From Strigops habroptila (lineage: Eukaryota; Chordata; Aves; Psittaciformes; Psittacidae), in contig NC_044291.2 of NCBI RefSeq assembly GCF_004027225.2, positions 9,036,707 to 9,100,706 of the forward strand: 64,000 bases of DNA. Direction: 5' to 3'. The number at the start of each line of letters is the position of its first letter. The first letter of the stretch is position 1. The position numbers were made by a program, and so were the translations under genes. Positions 35,456 to 47,930 of this stretch are shown here, piece by piece. A model generated the notes under the pieces. That model had not been told where the DNA came from, made no database searches, and saw nothing but the letters and a program-made list of their open reading frames with translations.

Positions 35456-37737
35456 TGTGTGCAATTTTGTAATCAGTTAGACAATGTTAAATATCTTCCA
35501 GTGAAACAAGACCCTGAGCCAGGAGCAGCCTCCACACTTCCTGGGAGACTCGAAGTCACTTCACTCTTTCACCTTTTTGCCTTCTTCTATTTCCTAGTGT
35601 TTTGAAGCAGGTCATTTTGGACAAAAATCCTGTACAACAAAGTCCAGGCTGACCCTTCACACTGCACGGTCTTTTCAGCAATATCAGCAGCAATTCACTT
35701 TGGGGAACAACCCATTCTCACGGTCTTAGCTTCACCATGTGCAACAGATGAGCTTTTCTACAGGAGGGTCCTCGTTCTTCTGAGGAGCACCTCAGCCCTA
35801 GAGTCCCTGCTCTGGTTTCCCACCACAGGGCTCAGCCCATGAGGAAGGGAGGACGACTGAAAGCCCTGAAGTCATGGAGAAACTCTGAAAACCCCTCCCC
35901 TTGCCCTCAGATGTGGCAAACATGCGGCTTTCTGTGCGTATGCTCTATTGCTAACTTGACCAGAAACAGGAAGCATCAGCAATCTCACAAGCAAGTCTGC
36001 TCTGTTGAGGTTTCTTGGCCCATTGCAGACACCAAAAAAGTTACATTGTTAAACTGTTTTCTGCTTGGGTAAGGAGTATCTGTAGGTGTTAATATATGCC
36101 ACTATTTGTAATCTTGGTTGGTAGGAAAAAATGTGTGCTATTGGCTTAATTCTGGCTGTTGTTAACTTCTATAGAATATTTTTCATAGGGACCTAAATAG
36201 AATGTAAGTCAATGCAGTTCACTTCCAGCCAAGCTCACCCGGGGGCAGCAAACCAAAATCAGATCAAGTTTAGTATCAGACATGACAGAGTCAGATCTGA
36301 AGTTCACCCAAACTGTGAAGACTTTGAAACCAGGATTGCAATAAAACTTCACAAGGCTTGGTGACACCTCCCATGAAATTAGTCTGACCCTGAACTCCTC
36401 AAAGCTCAGATCTGAAAATCAGGTCACAGCTTACCTGACACAGATTCATTATTTAGGCTGTGCAACTGCTTGCTGAGAGACTCAGGAGTTTTGCATTCAC
36501 TTCAAGTCTGGTTTAGTTTCATTTCACTCTCCTTAGCATTTCCTACAGGTCAGAAATATCACAGTCACTTAGAGAGAAATCCTTCACTGTGCCATGGGCT
36601 AACCAGGGGCTATGTGCTACCTAAAAATGCACAGCAGTCTTATTTTAAAGATCCCACTCCGATCAATGGTGTATCACCAACCTTCTTCTGCAAGGTAACT
36701 ACCTGACTCTGCAGTCCTCTAATGCACTCAGATTCCTTTGGAGAACAAACAGTATTCTGCAAAATCTTTGCCACTTGCTCATGCTCTAAAATTACTATTA
36801 TTATTCTTTGTAATGTTATTAGATACAAAAATTACAAGCAGCTATATTTTTCCTGAAGTGAAAGTAAGAAAGGGACTACTCAGCACAACTAACCAACCAA
36901 AAACTGGAATAAAAGCCTTTGCTTTTTGGGACCTCTAGCTGGACCTTACCGTCTTGTCTTCAAGACTGGAAATGATACAACTTGTGTTTGGTGCAAGGAA
37001 AAAAGTCAAAGCAAATGCAGCTTCTGTCAGAGGAATAACTGTAAATATGCAAAGTCTCACAAGCAATACTTGTGGCAGCAGGAGTTGCTCTCAGTGACCT
37101 CAAAATGTCATCCTTGGCTTTTTTTGCTTATAATAGGCTCAATTTCAAGAAAGTATTATAGATTGTGAGGATACAGGGAAATATGTTTTGGAAGACAGCA
37201 TTCTGCAGCCATCCCCCCCAGCCCAGGAGCTCAGCTGAAGCGGTTTAAATTCCCAGTTTCCCTTTTCAGTACTGATTCCAGGAGCTTGAACATTTGGGGT
37301 GGAGGAGGGTAGAGACCAAAGAAGTGATCCAGGTGCTTCCAAGGAGAAGGGAGGTGGTAAGCCCCCAGAGCCCAACATTTGCATCAGGGCCAGATGCAAC
37401 CCCTCCACACTCAGCATCCCCTCTGGCCTGCAAAGAGCTCACTGCAGGCAGCAACCACTTTCCTTTGTCTTAAGACGAAGCTGTTGTACACCATGGGTAA
37501 AGTCATCAGTTCTTCCTGAGATGCCGTATCCCACAGTATTGGCACACACCATTTCCCTTCAGCCATGTCGACAGAATCTAAATTTAGTGTCCCTATTTCC
37601 CTCTATAGCCTGTGTGATGCAAGAGCTTTCAAGAGGTGAGTCAGAGAACCAAAAATAGCTGCCTAGATAAAACATAGTCAACTGCTGAGTCTTTACTCAG
37701 ACTTGTTCCTGGAGCCCTCAGTTTTCGTTCAGTTAAC
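35456..37737. other. Intergenic, no supported gene
   Basis: No repeat of a known family and no convincing exon on either strand. Open frames are short and uninformative. Confidence 0.6.
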
Positions 37738-38303
37738 ACAGAACCCCAGAATGGTTGGGGTTGGATGGGACCTCTGCAGATCATGTAGTCCAACCCCTTT
37801 GATAAAGCAGGTTCACCTAGAGCAGGTTGCACAGATCATGTCCAGGTGGGTTTTGAATATTTCCACAACCTCTCTGGGCAGCCTGAGGTGCTCCAGTCCC
37901 CTGATCATCTTTGCAGCCCTCCACTGGACTTTCTCCTTGTCCCTCTTGTACTGAGGAGCCCACAACTGGACACAGTGCTGCAGATGTGGCCTCACCTAGA
38001 CAGAGTAGAGGGGGAGGATTGAACAAGACAGGACCCAGTACCGACCCCAGAGGAACACTGGGCTCCAACTAGACTCTGCACCACTGATCACAACCCTCTG
38101 AGCTCTGCCATTCAGCCAGTTCTCAATCCACCTTGCTGTCCACTCATCTAACCCACACTTCCTGAGCTTACATCCGTGAGGATGTTATGGCAGACAGCAT
38201 CAAAAGCCTTGCTGAAGTCAAGATAGACAACATCTCCTGCTCCCCCCTCATCTAGCCAGCCAGTCATTCCATCATAGAAGGCTATCAGATTGGTCAAGCT
38301 AAG
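37738..38303 (-). repeat. CR1 LINE fragment with RT remnant
   Basis: The 3' end is at the left (CCAGAATGGTTGGGGTTGG). The copy extends through the ORF2 C-terminus into reverse-transcriptase sequence. On the minus strand near 38190-38230 it reads [18 protein letters not shown], the conserved RT block with the first catalytic Asp region. An internal segment between about 37990 and 38050 joins distant parts of the consensus, which indicates an internal deletion. Subfamily differs from the 44606 copy. Confidence 0.9.
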
Positions 38304-40642
38304 ACGATGAATTCAAGATACATAAAAGATCATTTAATATGTGGATTGATAATTTATGGGCACTTTCTACTAATAATTTGTGGGCACTTTCTGCAGCTTC
38401 TCCAGCAGAATTTGTAAGGTAAAACACAAATGGCAAGTAAACAACTGATAGATTTATGGATACAAAAGAATAAGATTTGTCTGCTTTCATTCCCACCAGC
38501 ACCTTTTGCTTGGACGTGTCCAGAACTGATAGAGGGAGAGCAAGATTTTGGAATCAGGCACCAGTTCAGTACTTTGGGTTTGAAGTGACTGTTTTCTCAC
38601 CTAAAACTGTTTAAATATTTGACAATTTTTTTAATTCCTTCAGTTTATGTATTTTTAATGTCGTTTGGTTTCTACGATCCTGCTTCTTCCTCTCTTTGCT
38701 TCTATTTTTTAGTCTCTATTTCTGCATAAAAATGGATGGGAAAAAGCAACTAAATTATAAAGTAAAGGAGGGAAAAGGAAGGAAAGCAAAGCAGCACGAA
38801 GAATTGGAAAAAAACCTGAACCTGTTATACAGTTAAATGAGCTCTACAGAAACTCTAACTCAAAGGCTGTTTGCAATGATTGGCGTATGCATCAATCTGC
38901 AAATAGGTATTTCTACAGCTGATGCTTTAGAGGAAGAGTAAGTTTAATGCTTAAAAATTAGATTTTTGTACAATTTCTTAATACTTTCTATGAATGTAAT
39001 TCCAGGGACTTCAACCAAGCTCCTGAAGCTTGACAGTGGTAGAAGAACATAACTTTTGCCTCTGGCAAGCAGAACTGTGTGCAGTATAGCAGAGCCTTTA
39101 TATTTAAAGGGGTTTTTTTTCATGTATAAATCTGACTGTGTTGTGAGATAATTCACTGGGGGCTTTAGCAACAGACAATGAAAGGTTAAAATAATTATAT
39201 CATGTAAAATGAAATGATTCTGTGTTAATTATTGCTGTTTAAATATGGGGGGCATTGGTTTTCCTCAATAAACACATCTGGTTCATAACACAGTGGGGAG
39301 TGTGTCTTGTATTATCTTCAGAGTACCACAGAGCATGTGTCCAGGTACATATGTGTGCAGAACAGATTAGCCTCACTAAAACCAAACCTATTCCTTATGG
39401 GTGAGTTCACCTGGTGCTGGACCACAACAGCCCTTTGGACTGTGTGCTCAAGGCAGGGGTCTGCAGAGAGCATCCATCCTTCTCCAACAGCTGTAGCAAC
39501 ATGAATGCATGGGTCTAGTAGGCCTTTTACTGACTGAAGTCCTCAGGTTAGGGAAGTGGTTATGAAATTTTGCCTGGATTTTGTTTTTCTTAGATGAGAA
39601 TGAAATGTCTGTACAGAGATTTAGGAATTTAAACATTTTAGTTAAATGTTAATTCAAGTTTTGGAATTCAGTCCTGTAATGTGCTCAGCACTTTTGCTCT
39701 GACTCAGAGGAACACTTCAGGGTAGATTTCACTTCAACAGGTATTTAATTGCAACCAAGAGGCTCTAAAAATACATGGCCAGTTAAGTACTTGAGTATTT
39801 TTAAGCAGGAGTAGTCATAGCGCATGAGTTTAGATGCCTCAGTAATTCTGGGTCATGGCATTATATGAACTATTAGTAATGTACGTTTGTCTAGTGTCAA
39901 TATTTTTAACAAGTCACTTGAGCTTTTCCACTTTTCCTTAGACTTTGATCCTTCATTGCCTCACAGATTAGGGGCTTTTGAAGGTCCAGATAACTTCAAT
40001 TAAAATTAAAGTTTGTAAAACGCAATAAGCAACAAGGACTTCAGTGTGCGTTTTGTTTAGGTATTACGTAAAGTCACTCAAAATGTAACAGGAATTGAAA
40101 AGCCAAAGATCAAAAAAATTCTTAAGCTGCTTTTTTCCCCCCAAATTTTAAATAAAACTAATAAAGGAAACTATAGTAACTGTAAGTTTGCATAAGAAAA
40201 CACAACAGGTATGACTCATTCTACAAGCTTTCATCCATTATATTATATGCAGATAAGACAAAGTCACTTCCTTATTGTGAAAGATAAAGAAATTAGGAAA
40301 TAGCTTTATAAACATTCCACCCCACGAGGTACATGCCATGTACAATTCCGAAGGTCATTTTTCTTGCTTTACTGAAGTCTGAGATTTACCAGCAGTAGGA
40401 CTCTGATGAAGCAAAATGATGATTTATTGTAGCAGATTCACTAGGATGTTATTAATTGTCAAGGATACACTTCATTAGCAGCACTGCCAACTAGAAGACT
40501 GATCCTTTTGAAAAGGTGAAGTAAAGCCAGTTTACGTATTTCAGAGGAAAGCAAAACTGAGTCAAAACCAAGAGCCACTATCCTGACATCCACAGTGGCC
40601 AGCATGGCTATGCCAGGTAAAACAGCAAGATCTGTCCCCATA
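38304..40642. other. Intergenic, AT-rich, no supported gene
   Basis: Apart from the 24-bp duplication at 38349, I see nothing recognisable. Confidence 0.6.
38349..38392 (+). repeat. 24-bp tandem duplication
   Basis: ATAATTTATGGGCACTTTCT at 38349 and ATAATTTGTGGGCACTTTCT at 38373, one base different, 24 bp apart. A local duplication just right of the CR1 at 37738-38303. Confidence 0.8.
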
Positions 40643-40789
40643 CAATCATAGAATAGTCAGGGTTGGAAAGGACCTTAAGATCATCCTGTTCCAACCCCCT
40701 GCCATGGGCAGCAACACCTCACACTGAACCATGTTGCCCAAGGCCCTGTCCAGCCTGGCATTGAACACTGCCAGGGAGGGAGCATTCTA
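40643..40789 (-). repeat. CR1 LINE 3' fragment
   Basis: It starts CAATCATAGAATAGTCAGGG, then has GGACCTTAAGATCATCCTG and CCATGTTGCCCAAGGCCC up to CTGCCAGGGAGGGAGCATTC. Minus strand. It lies 95 bp left of the solo LTR at 40884. Confidence 0.92.
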
Positions 40790-40883
40790 GCTTCTAACAG
40801 CAAGGAAGTTTTTGCCTTAATGGCTTTTAGAAATTCATATGCTACAGTTGATTTATCCCCCAAGATTCTAACTATTCTGAGCC

Positions 40884-41447
40884 TGTAACCTTAAATCTTA
40901 AACTAACAATAGTGTGTGTGACTTTGACATAGTAGAATAGGCCAAACTGTTCTAACTTACTAACACATAGAGAGAAAGAAATGTTCAGCTGATGGGGGAA
41001 GGAACATCACAGGACTGATAACAACTAAGGAGACAGTAAATAAGACCAAGGATGTCAGCCTTCAGGATAGCAGAGTGGTGCCCAGCATGGAGCGGGACTG
41101 GAACAGAACAGAAGCAAGGACATACCAACTGCTAACTCGGCACTAGGACCTTGCGAGCATGCACAAAGACTGGGGTCATTCAGTAAACACAGTGAGGAAG
41201 ACTATTGATGACCACCAAAAACCCCCACTCAGCAAGAAAGCGCGTGCATAATTAGGATGCAAATATTATAATTAGTTTCTGGAAAAGCTGTGAATATGCA
41301 TGAGCATGCTAAACACACAGCTGCTGTCGGCAAGTATCAGGTGCACTTACCTTTGCAAAATGATTCGCGCTGCAATAAAGAATGCCTGCTTTCTAAAACT
41401 TCAAATTGAGTCTTAGAGAGTTTCTCCGACTGACATTTACGGTAACA
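40884..41447 (+). mobile_element. Solo LTR of an endogenous retrovirus, 4-bp target duplication
   Basis: The 564-bp element begins TGTAACCTTAAAT and ends ATTTACGGTAACA, giving imperfect inverted TG...CA termini. It is flanked on both sides by AGCC (40880-40883 and 41448-41451), a 4-bp target-site duplication. An AATAAA poly(A) signal at 41374-41379 precedes a short U5-like tail of about 70 bp, so the LTR is on the + strand. No internal gag/pol/env sequence is present, so this is a solo LTR left by recombination. A 4-bp duplication suggests a class I (gammaretrovirus-like) origin. I recall similar LTR 3' ends in avian ERVs but cannot name the family. Confidence 0.82.
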
Positions 41448-41451
41448 AGCC

Positions 41452-44400
41452 TTCTCAGGTTGAATATGCATCTCTATTTAATGGGGACCTGTATCACTGA
41501 ATACGTAAGCTCACATCATTCAGGATGCTATTCTTTTTAGGAAAGGGGAAGTCTGTTTCTAAACTTTACACTAGCAATTGCCCAACAGAGAATCAAAATT
41601 AATAGATTATGTTAAAGGCAAAGGGAATATCACATTAAAGAAACTGAAGTACATTTTTTTTGCTCCCTTTTTTCCCCAAAGCTTGCAGGGCTCAGTTCCA
41701 CAAGGAAAACTAGAAGGTACAAGGCATACTTTTTTCAACAGAACCACATTTTTTCTTTCTTTTTTTCTATGAAATACCAGTTTCACTGAAACATCTATCA
41801 GCAGAAGTTGCTAAAACCATGCTGGAATTTCTGGTCAAAACCACAGAAAGACCAAGACACTCTCACAAAATATCCAGGGCATCTGGCTCTTCCCAGAGGC
41901 AGGAGGATGTCACAGCAAAGCCTTACACCAGGTCTCTCTAATAGAGGAGTGCCCAGTAGACAGCCCCAATTCCCAGTGCTTTGTTCCCCATTACCACCAC
42001 CAACACAGCCCCACTGCTCATATTTCTGTTAGTTAATACATGAAATTGATTTTGGCTCATAATATCTTTTTGTGGTATCCCTGTCCTTGGCTGCTGAGTA
42101 TATATTTCCTTGCTAATGACAAGTTATGTCTGAAAATCTCCAAAGCATTAAGCAAAGACCTAAGTACTGAAGATCGAATCTGGGAGCCACTGCTCAGGAT
42201 GGCCCAATACAACTCCTTTGCTGGAAGGGTTAGTGGTGCAAAAAGTACTAATTTCACCCAAGCCAACCAGAATGCCTTACACCTGTATCAAAGGTCTAAT
42301 AAACGGGTTTCAGCTATTTGGTTTGGGATTTTGAAGGTGATGGGAGAAGCTCTCAGTAGAGTCCTGGAGAACTGCAAATACTTGCAACACACTGGAGCAA
42401 TTTTCAATCCAGATTTAGCATTTAGAGTCCACAATTGTTGAGTCTTCTGGAAATTCCATCACTGTGTAAGTCTCAAAAAAAGGCAGTACCCATCTCTTAT
42501 GGATTTTGCAAATCATCCCCTTGGAAGAGCACGTAGAACAGCACTGAGAGTACCCACCCTCATTCAAATGCTTATTTTCCAGCTATGCCTCACTGTCTTC
42601 TTGACAACAGGCTCTTACTCCCCTCTTAAAAACAAAGAAATCCCTGGAAAATATGTGCTAGGCCTTTTCTTTGCTATTTTCTTTACCAAACAGAAAGGCA
42701 GAAAATACAAGGTATTGTCCCGTACTTCCTCTTTCCATGTCCTCAAGCACATTTCTCTCCCACTCTCATTTGCTTTGTGCCAGTCACAGCCTCTACTACC
42801 TTCCTCTCCAGCTTCTCATGTCACGTAACTGAGAGGTATCCCATCTTGATAATGTAGGTAGACAGAAACCCCTTCTGTAGAAGGGCACTGGGACACAGCT
42901 GCCTGCTTCCTATTCTTAAGAGAAACTTTTCTGGGAGTTGAGGAAGGAAATAATTTTGCAAGTTGAAAAGAATAAGCTTTTCACTTGCCAGAGCTCAGGA
43001 TGGAATCTGGCTGGGGTTTTCCAAGGAGTCCAAAACAGTGAACATACAGCTTGCTTAGAAATTCGCTGACATTTGAATAGGAGCTTTTTAAAAACATCAT
43101 ATTCCTGTTTGTTCCCAGCTCTGCCAATGACTCAGCATGGCTGTGACTACTCTGACCTGAGGGCAGGGTTTGTTTTGGGCATAGTGATGGCATTGGGCAA
43201 TCGCAGCGTTGGATGCTAGTAGCACAACACTGTGCGAGGGTCAGGGTGTGACAAATCTCACACCCTGCACGAGGCTGGGGCCATCCCAGGAAGGACTCTG
43301 GGACCAGTGATGCTGCTACAAGGCAGGCAGTGTGGCTGGCCAGGCTCACCTGTAGGCAGATGTTTTCCTGGCCCCTGTTAAGGCTCACTTTTCCTTCCCA
43401 CCCCTTACCAAATCTCACACTGTATGCTGTTGCTCGTTTCTCGTATTTCTCAGTCCATGCACTGACAGCACAGCGCAGCAAAGCTGGACTCTGGATCGAA
43501 GTGAAATCCACCTTCAGCATGTAAATACATCCCCTGCAAGCTCTGGCAAGTCAAGGGCAATCATTATAGGCTGTCTCCATTTTCACAAGCCCTGCTTGAG
43601 GTATGTCCTTGCCCTCACCATCCTCCAAAAAAGCTGCACAAAATGAACTACCATCTATGAGAACATTTGCTCATATCCTATCTGACATTTATGTTTCCTG
43701 ATCCACAATAAATTGTACCTAACATTACTTTAGTCCATCATATAACTTTAGTTCATCATCAGATAGATGCTCCAAAATCACAGCCATGATGTCAACAGAG
43801 GAATGTATAACAATGACAGATAAATTTGTAGAAGACACAGAAGGCTTTAAACAGCAAGTTTCCACTATTGCATGTGTATGAACCACCCCCAGGGGACGCA
43901 GCCCCTGGGACTAAAGTGGTATAAGGTAGTTCCCACAATAGCATTGATCAGGATCCAAATACTATAGTACAAAAGCAGAACCAATTCAGCATGGCAGCTT
44001 AAACTTTAAATAGTTTGGAGACATTTTAAACATCACATATCAGGTTATGTACTTCAACCACAGATAAAGAGATGTCTTCAAAGGACCAAATCATAAGAAA
44101 AAGTTTTGAAAAGAAAGAAGTTAAATTCTGCTAATGTCTACTATTCTTCTTAGGCTGAAAGTTAAACAGCAGTGCATTCCTCTGTTCAAAGTGATGCTAT
44201 TTAAACAGGATTTCTGATATTCAGAATATTTCCATTTACTTGAAATAATTCAGTCTTGACATGTGGAGTATCAGAAGCTAACACTCTATAATGAGGTAGA
44301 AAGAATGGCCAAAAAAAATCTAACTTTATTCTGAGAAATAATTATCTGTATTATATAACAGAAAGTCTTTCAAACCCTCTTCTAGTTCTTTTCTAGAAAA

Positions 44401-44605
44401 TAATAAGAAAAATTAATCACAGGTTTTAAGCAATCAGAAACAGTGAAAAGATTCATCAACTTCCCTTGGAACTGCTGAGTGCCCTAAAAGCCTTGCAAAC
44501 AATTCTTATGCATTTATTCACATGCTCATTACAAACAGTACTCTCCTTGCCCTTTGGTTTCTGTTTTTCTTCACAGTTACCAAACATCGGGCAAAGTCGC
44601 CCAGC
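41452..44605. other. Intergenic between the solo LTR and the long CR1
   Basis: No supported gene. The minus strand at 42981-43520 holds the longest open frame of the window (179 codons), with no recognised domain. An 8-bp-arm GC-rich inverted repeat lies at 43888-43909. Confidence 0.6.
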
Positions 44606-47600
44606 TCATAGAATCATAGAATCATAGAATAGTTAGGGTTGGAAAGGATCTTAAGATCATCTAGTTCCAACCCCTCTGCCATGGGCAGGGACCCTCAATG
44701 CTAAACCATGTCACCCAAGACTCAATCCAGCCTGGCCTAGAACACTGCCAGGGATGGAGCATTTACCACCTCTTTGGGCAACCTGTGCCAGTGCCTCACC
44801 ACCCTCACAGTAAAGAACTTCTTCCTTATATCTAATCTAAACTTCCCCTCTTTCAGTTTGAATCCATCACCCCTTGTCCTATCACTATAGTCCCTAATGA
44901 AGAGTTCCTCTCTGGCATCCTTGTAGGCCCCCTTCAGATACTGGAAGGCTGCTATGAGGTCTCCACACAGCCTTCTCTTCCCCATGCTGAATAGCCCCAA
45001 GTTTTTCAGCCTGTCTTCATACAGGAGGTGCTCCAGCCCCTTATCAATCATCCTCATGGCCCTTCTCTGGACTTTCTTCAACAGCTCCATGTCCTTCTTG
45101 TGTTGAGGACACCAGAACTGTACACACTATTCCATGTGAGGTCTCATGAGAGCAGATTAGAGGGGCAGGATCACCTCCTTTGACCTGCTGGTCATGCTTT
45201 ATTTGATGCAGCCCAGGGTACAGTTGGCTTTCTGGGCTGCAAGCAGACACTGAAGAGGCTCATGTTAAGTCTCTCATCAACCAACACCCACAAGTCCTTC
45301 TCTGCAGGGCTGCTCTCAATCTATTCCCTGCCCAACCTGTAGTTGTGCCCGGGATTGCCCCAACCCAGGTGTAGGACCTTGCACTTGGCTTGGTTAAACT
45401 TCATGAGGTTGGCATTGGCCCACCTCACAAGCGTGTCAAGGTCCCTCTGGGTGGTATCCCTTCCCTCCAGTGTATCAACCAAACCACATGACTTAGTGTC
45501 ATCAGCAAACTTGCTGAGGGCACATTCAATCCCACTGTCCATGTCGCTGACAAAGATGTTGAACAAGATCGGTCCCAACACCGACTCCTGAGGGACACCA
45601 CTCGTTACTGGTCTCCAATTGGACATTGAGCCATTGACCACAATTTTTTGCGTGTGGCCATCCAGCCAATTCTTTATTCACTGAGTGGTCCATCCATCAG
45701 ATTTATATCTCTCCAGTTTAGAGACAAGGATGTCATGTGGGAAAGTGTCAAACACTTTGCACAAATCCAGGTAGATGACGTCAACTGCTTTGCCCCTATC
45801 CATCAGCTCTGTAGCCCCATCATTAAAGGCTAACAAGTTGGTCAGACAGGATTTCCCCCTAGTAAAGCCATGTTGGCTGTCACCAACCACCTCGCTGTTT
45901 TTCATGTGCCTTAGCATGCTTTCCAGGAGAATCTGCTCCAAGATTTTGCAGGTCTGTAGTTTTTTGCCAGTCTGCCAGTCTGAGACTGACTGGTCTGCAG
46001 TTCCCTGGGTCTTCCATTTTCCCCTTCTTGAAAATGGGGGTTATATTACCCTTCTTCCAGTCATCAGGAACTTTAGCTGACTGCTGTGATTTTTCAAATA
46101 TGACGGACAGTGGCTTAGCAACTTCATTTGCCAGCTCCTTCAGGACCCGCAGATGGATTTCATCAGGTCCCACGGACTTGTGCACATCCAGGTTCTTAAG
46201 ATGATCTCGAACCTGATCCTCTCCTACAGTGGGCCTAAGGTCTTCATTCTCACAGTCCCTGCATCTTCTTCCAAGACTTGGATGCTGTGGTCAGAGCATT
46301 TGTTAATGAAGACTGAGGCAAAGAAGTCATTGAGAACCTCAGCCTTCTCCAAATCCAGGGTAGCCAGTTCTCCCGATAGCTTCCAGAGAGGGCCCACATT
46401 GTCCCTAGTCTGTCTTCTGTTTGCTACATACCTATAGAAGCCCTTCATGTTCTCTTTCACATCCCTTGCCAGATTTAATTCTAGCTGGGCCTTAGCTTTC
46501 CTGATCTGGTCCCTAGCTTCTCAGACAATACGTCCCTCTATTCTTGCTGGGCCTCCTGTCCTTACTTCCACCTTTTATAAGCTTTTCTCCCTCTAAGTTT
46601 CCTCAGCAGCTCCTCATCAATCCGTGGAGGTCTCCTGGCCCTCCTTCCTTCTGGTTGGGTCACAACAGTCCTGAGCTTGAGGCAGGTGATCCTTGAACAT
46701 CAACCAGCAGTCTTGGGCCCCCTGCCCTGTAGGGCTTTATCCCATGGAACCTTCCTAAGCAGGTTCCTGAAGAGGCCAAAGTCCAAAGTCTGCTCTCTTG
46801 AAGTCCAGGGCAGTGAGCTTGCTGCGTGCCCTTCACGCTGTCCTGAGGATCTCAAACTCCACCATCTCATGATCGCTACAGCCAAGACTGCCTTGAATCA
46901 TCACATTCCCAACCAGCCCCTCCTCGTTGGTGAGCACGAGGTCAAGCATGGCACCTCTCCTTGTCAGCTCCTCTATTGCTTGCAAGAGGAAGTTGTCTTC
47001 CACACAATTGAGGAACAATCCTGGATTGCTTCCGCTGAGCCGTACCATCCCTCCAGCAGATATCAGGGTGGTTGAAGTCCCCCATGAGGACAAGGGCCTG
47101 TGAGTGTGAGGCTGCTCCTATCTGTCTATAGAGCACTTCATCCACAGAGTCCTCCTGATCAGGTGGTCTGTAACAGATCCCCACTGTAATGTCCCCCATC
47201 ACTGTTCTTCCTTTTACTCTGGCCCACAAGCTCTCTGTTGACTGATCACCTGACCTCACAGATAGAGTTTCATACACTCCAGCCTATCACTGACATAGAT
47301 GGCTACTCCCACTCCCCGCCTGCCTGGCCTGTCTTTCCTAAAGAGCCTATAACCTTCCATTCCAACACTCCAGTCACAGGAGCCATCCCACCATGTTTCT
47401 GTGATTCCAGCAATGTCATATCCCTGTGTCTGTGCACACATCTCTAATTCCTCCTGTTTATTCCCCATACTATGGGTGTTTGTGTAGAGGCATCTGAACC
47501 AAGCTCCGAACAAAGCCGACTCATTGGCTGGTGTGGATGAAGTAGCTCTGCATCTCTCTAAGCATTTATTACAGGTGCTGGCAACTGACTGGGAGTGTTG

Positions 47601-47930
47601 GGATGGATTGATGTCCCCCTCCCCCAACACATCTAGTTTAAAGCTGCCTTGACCAGCCTGGCCAGTCTCCTGCCAAAGCAGCTCTTTGTCTTACAGGCCC
47701 CACCAGCCTCCAGTAGACCTGGCCTCCCAAATCAAGTCCCATGGTCTAAGTAAACAAATCCCTGACTATGGCACCACCCCTCTGAGCTCCAGAGCCCCTA
47801 ACCACCTCTCCCAGGGCTCTGTAGTCCTTCTTAATGACTCCCAGCTCAAGAATCACTTTGATTTTACACCCTCACACAAAGTCCCCAGCCTCCCTGAGTG
47901 CCACAGCACTGTGTGAAACCATCCCAACCC
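44606..47930 (-). repeat. Long CR1 LINE with ORF2 (endonuclease + reverse transcriptase), frameshifted
   Basis: The 3' end is at 44606 (three CATAGAAT units, then GTTAGGGTTGGAAAGG). ORF2 reads right to left. An APE-type endonuclease spans about 47630-46830, with TNTHSMGNKQEELE, ITETWWD, MGDFNHPDICW and SDHEMVEF motifs. The reverse transcriptase spans about 46460-45320, with [67 protein letters not shown] and the FADD catalytic box. A C-terminal domain follows at 45090-44737. The reading frame changes at least five times, so the copy is dead. Sequence right of 47640 looks like the end of ORF1, and the 5' boundary may extend to about 48060. It is the longest CR1 in the window. Confidence 0.93.

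Noticed and set aside
45343..45591. Plus-strand frames across the long CR1
   Set aside because: They are reverse-strand shadows of the LINE reverse transcriptase.
44737..47630. Several minus-strand frames with endonuclease and RT motifs as separate genes
   Set aside because: They are consecutive pieces of one frameshifted CR1 ORF2.
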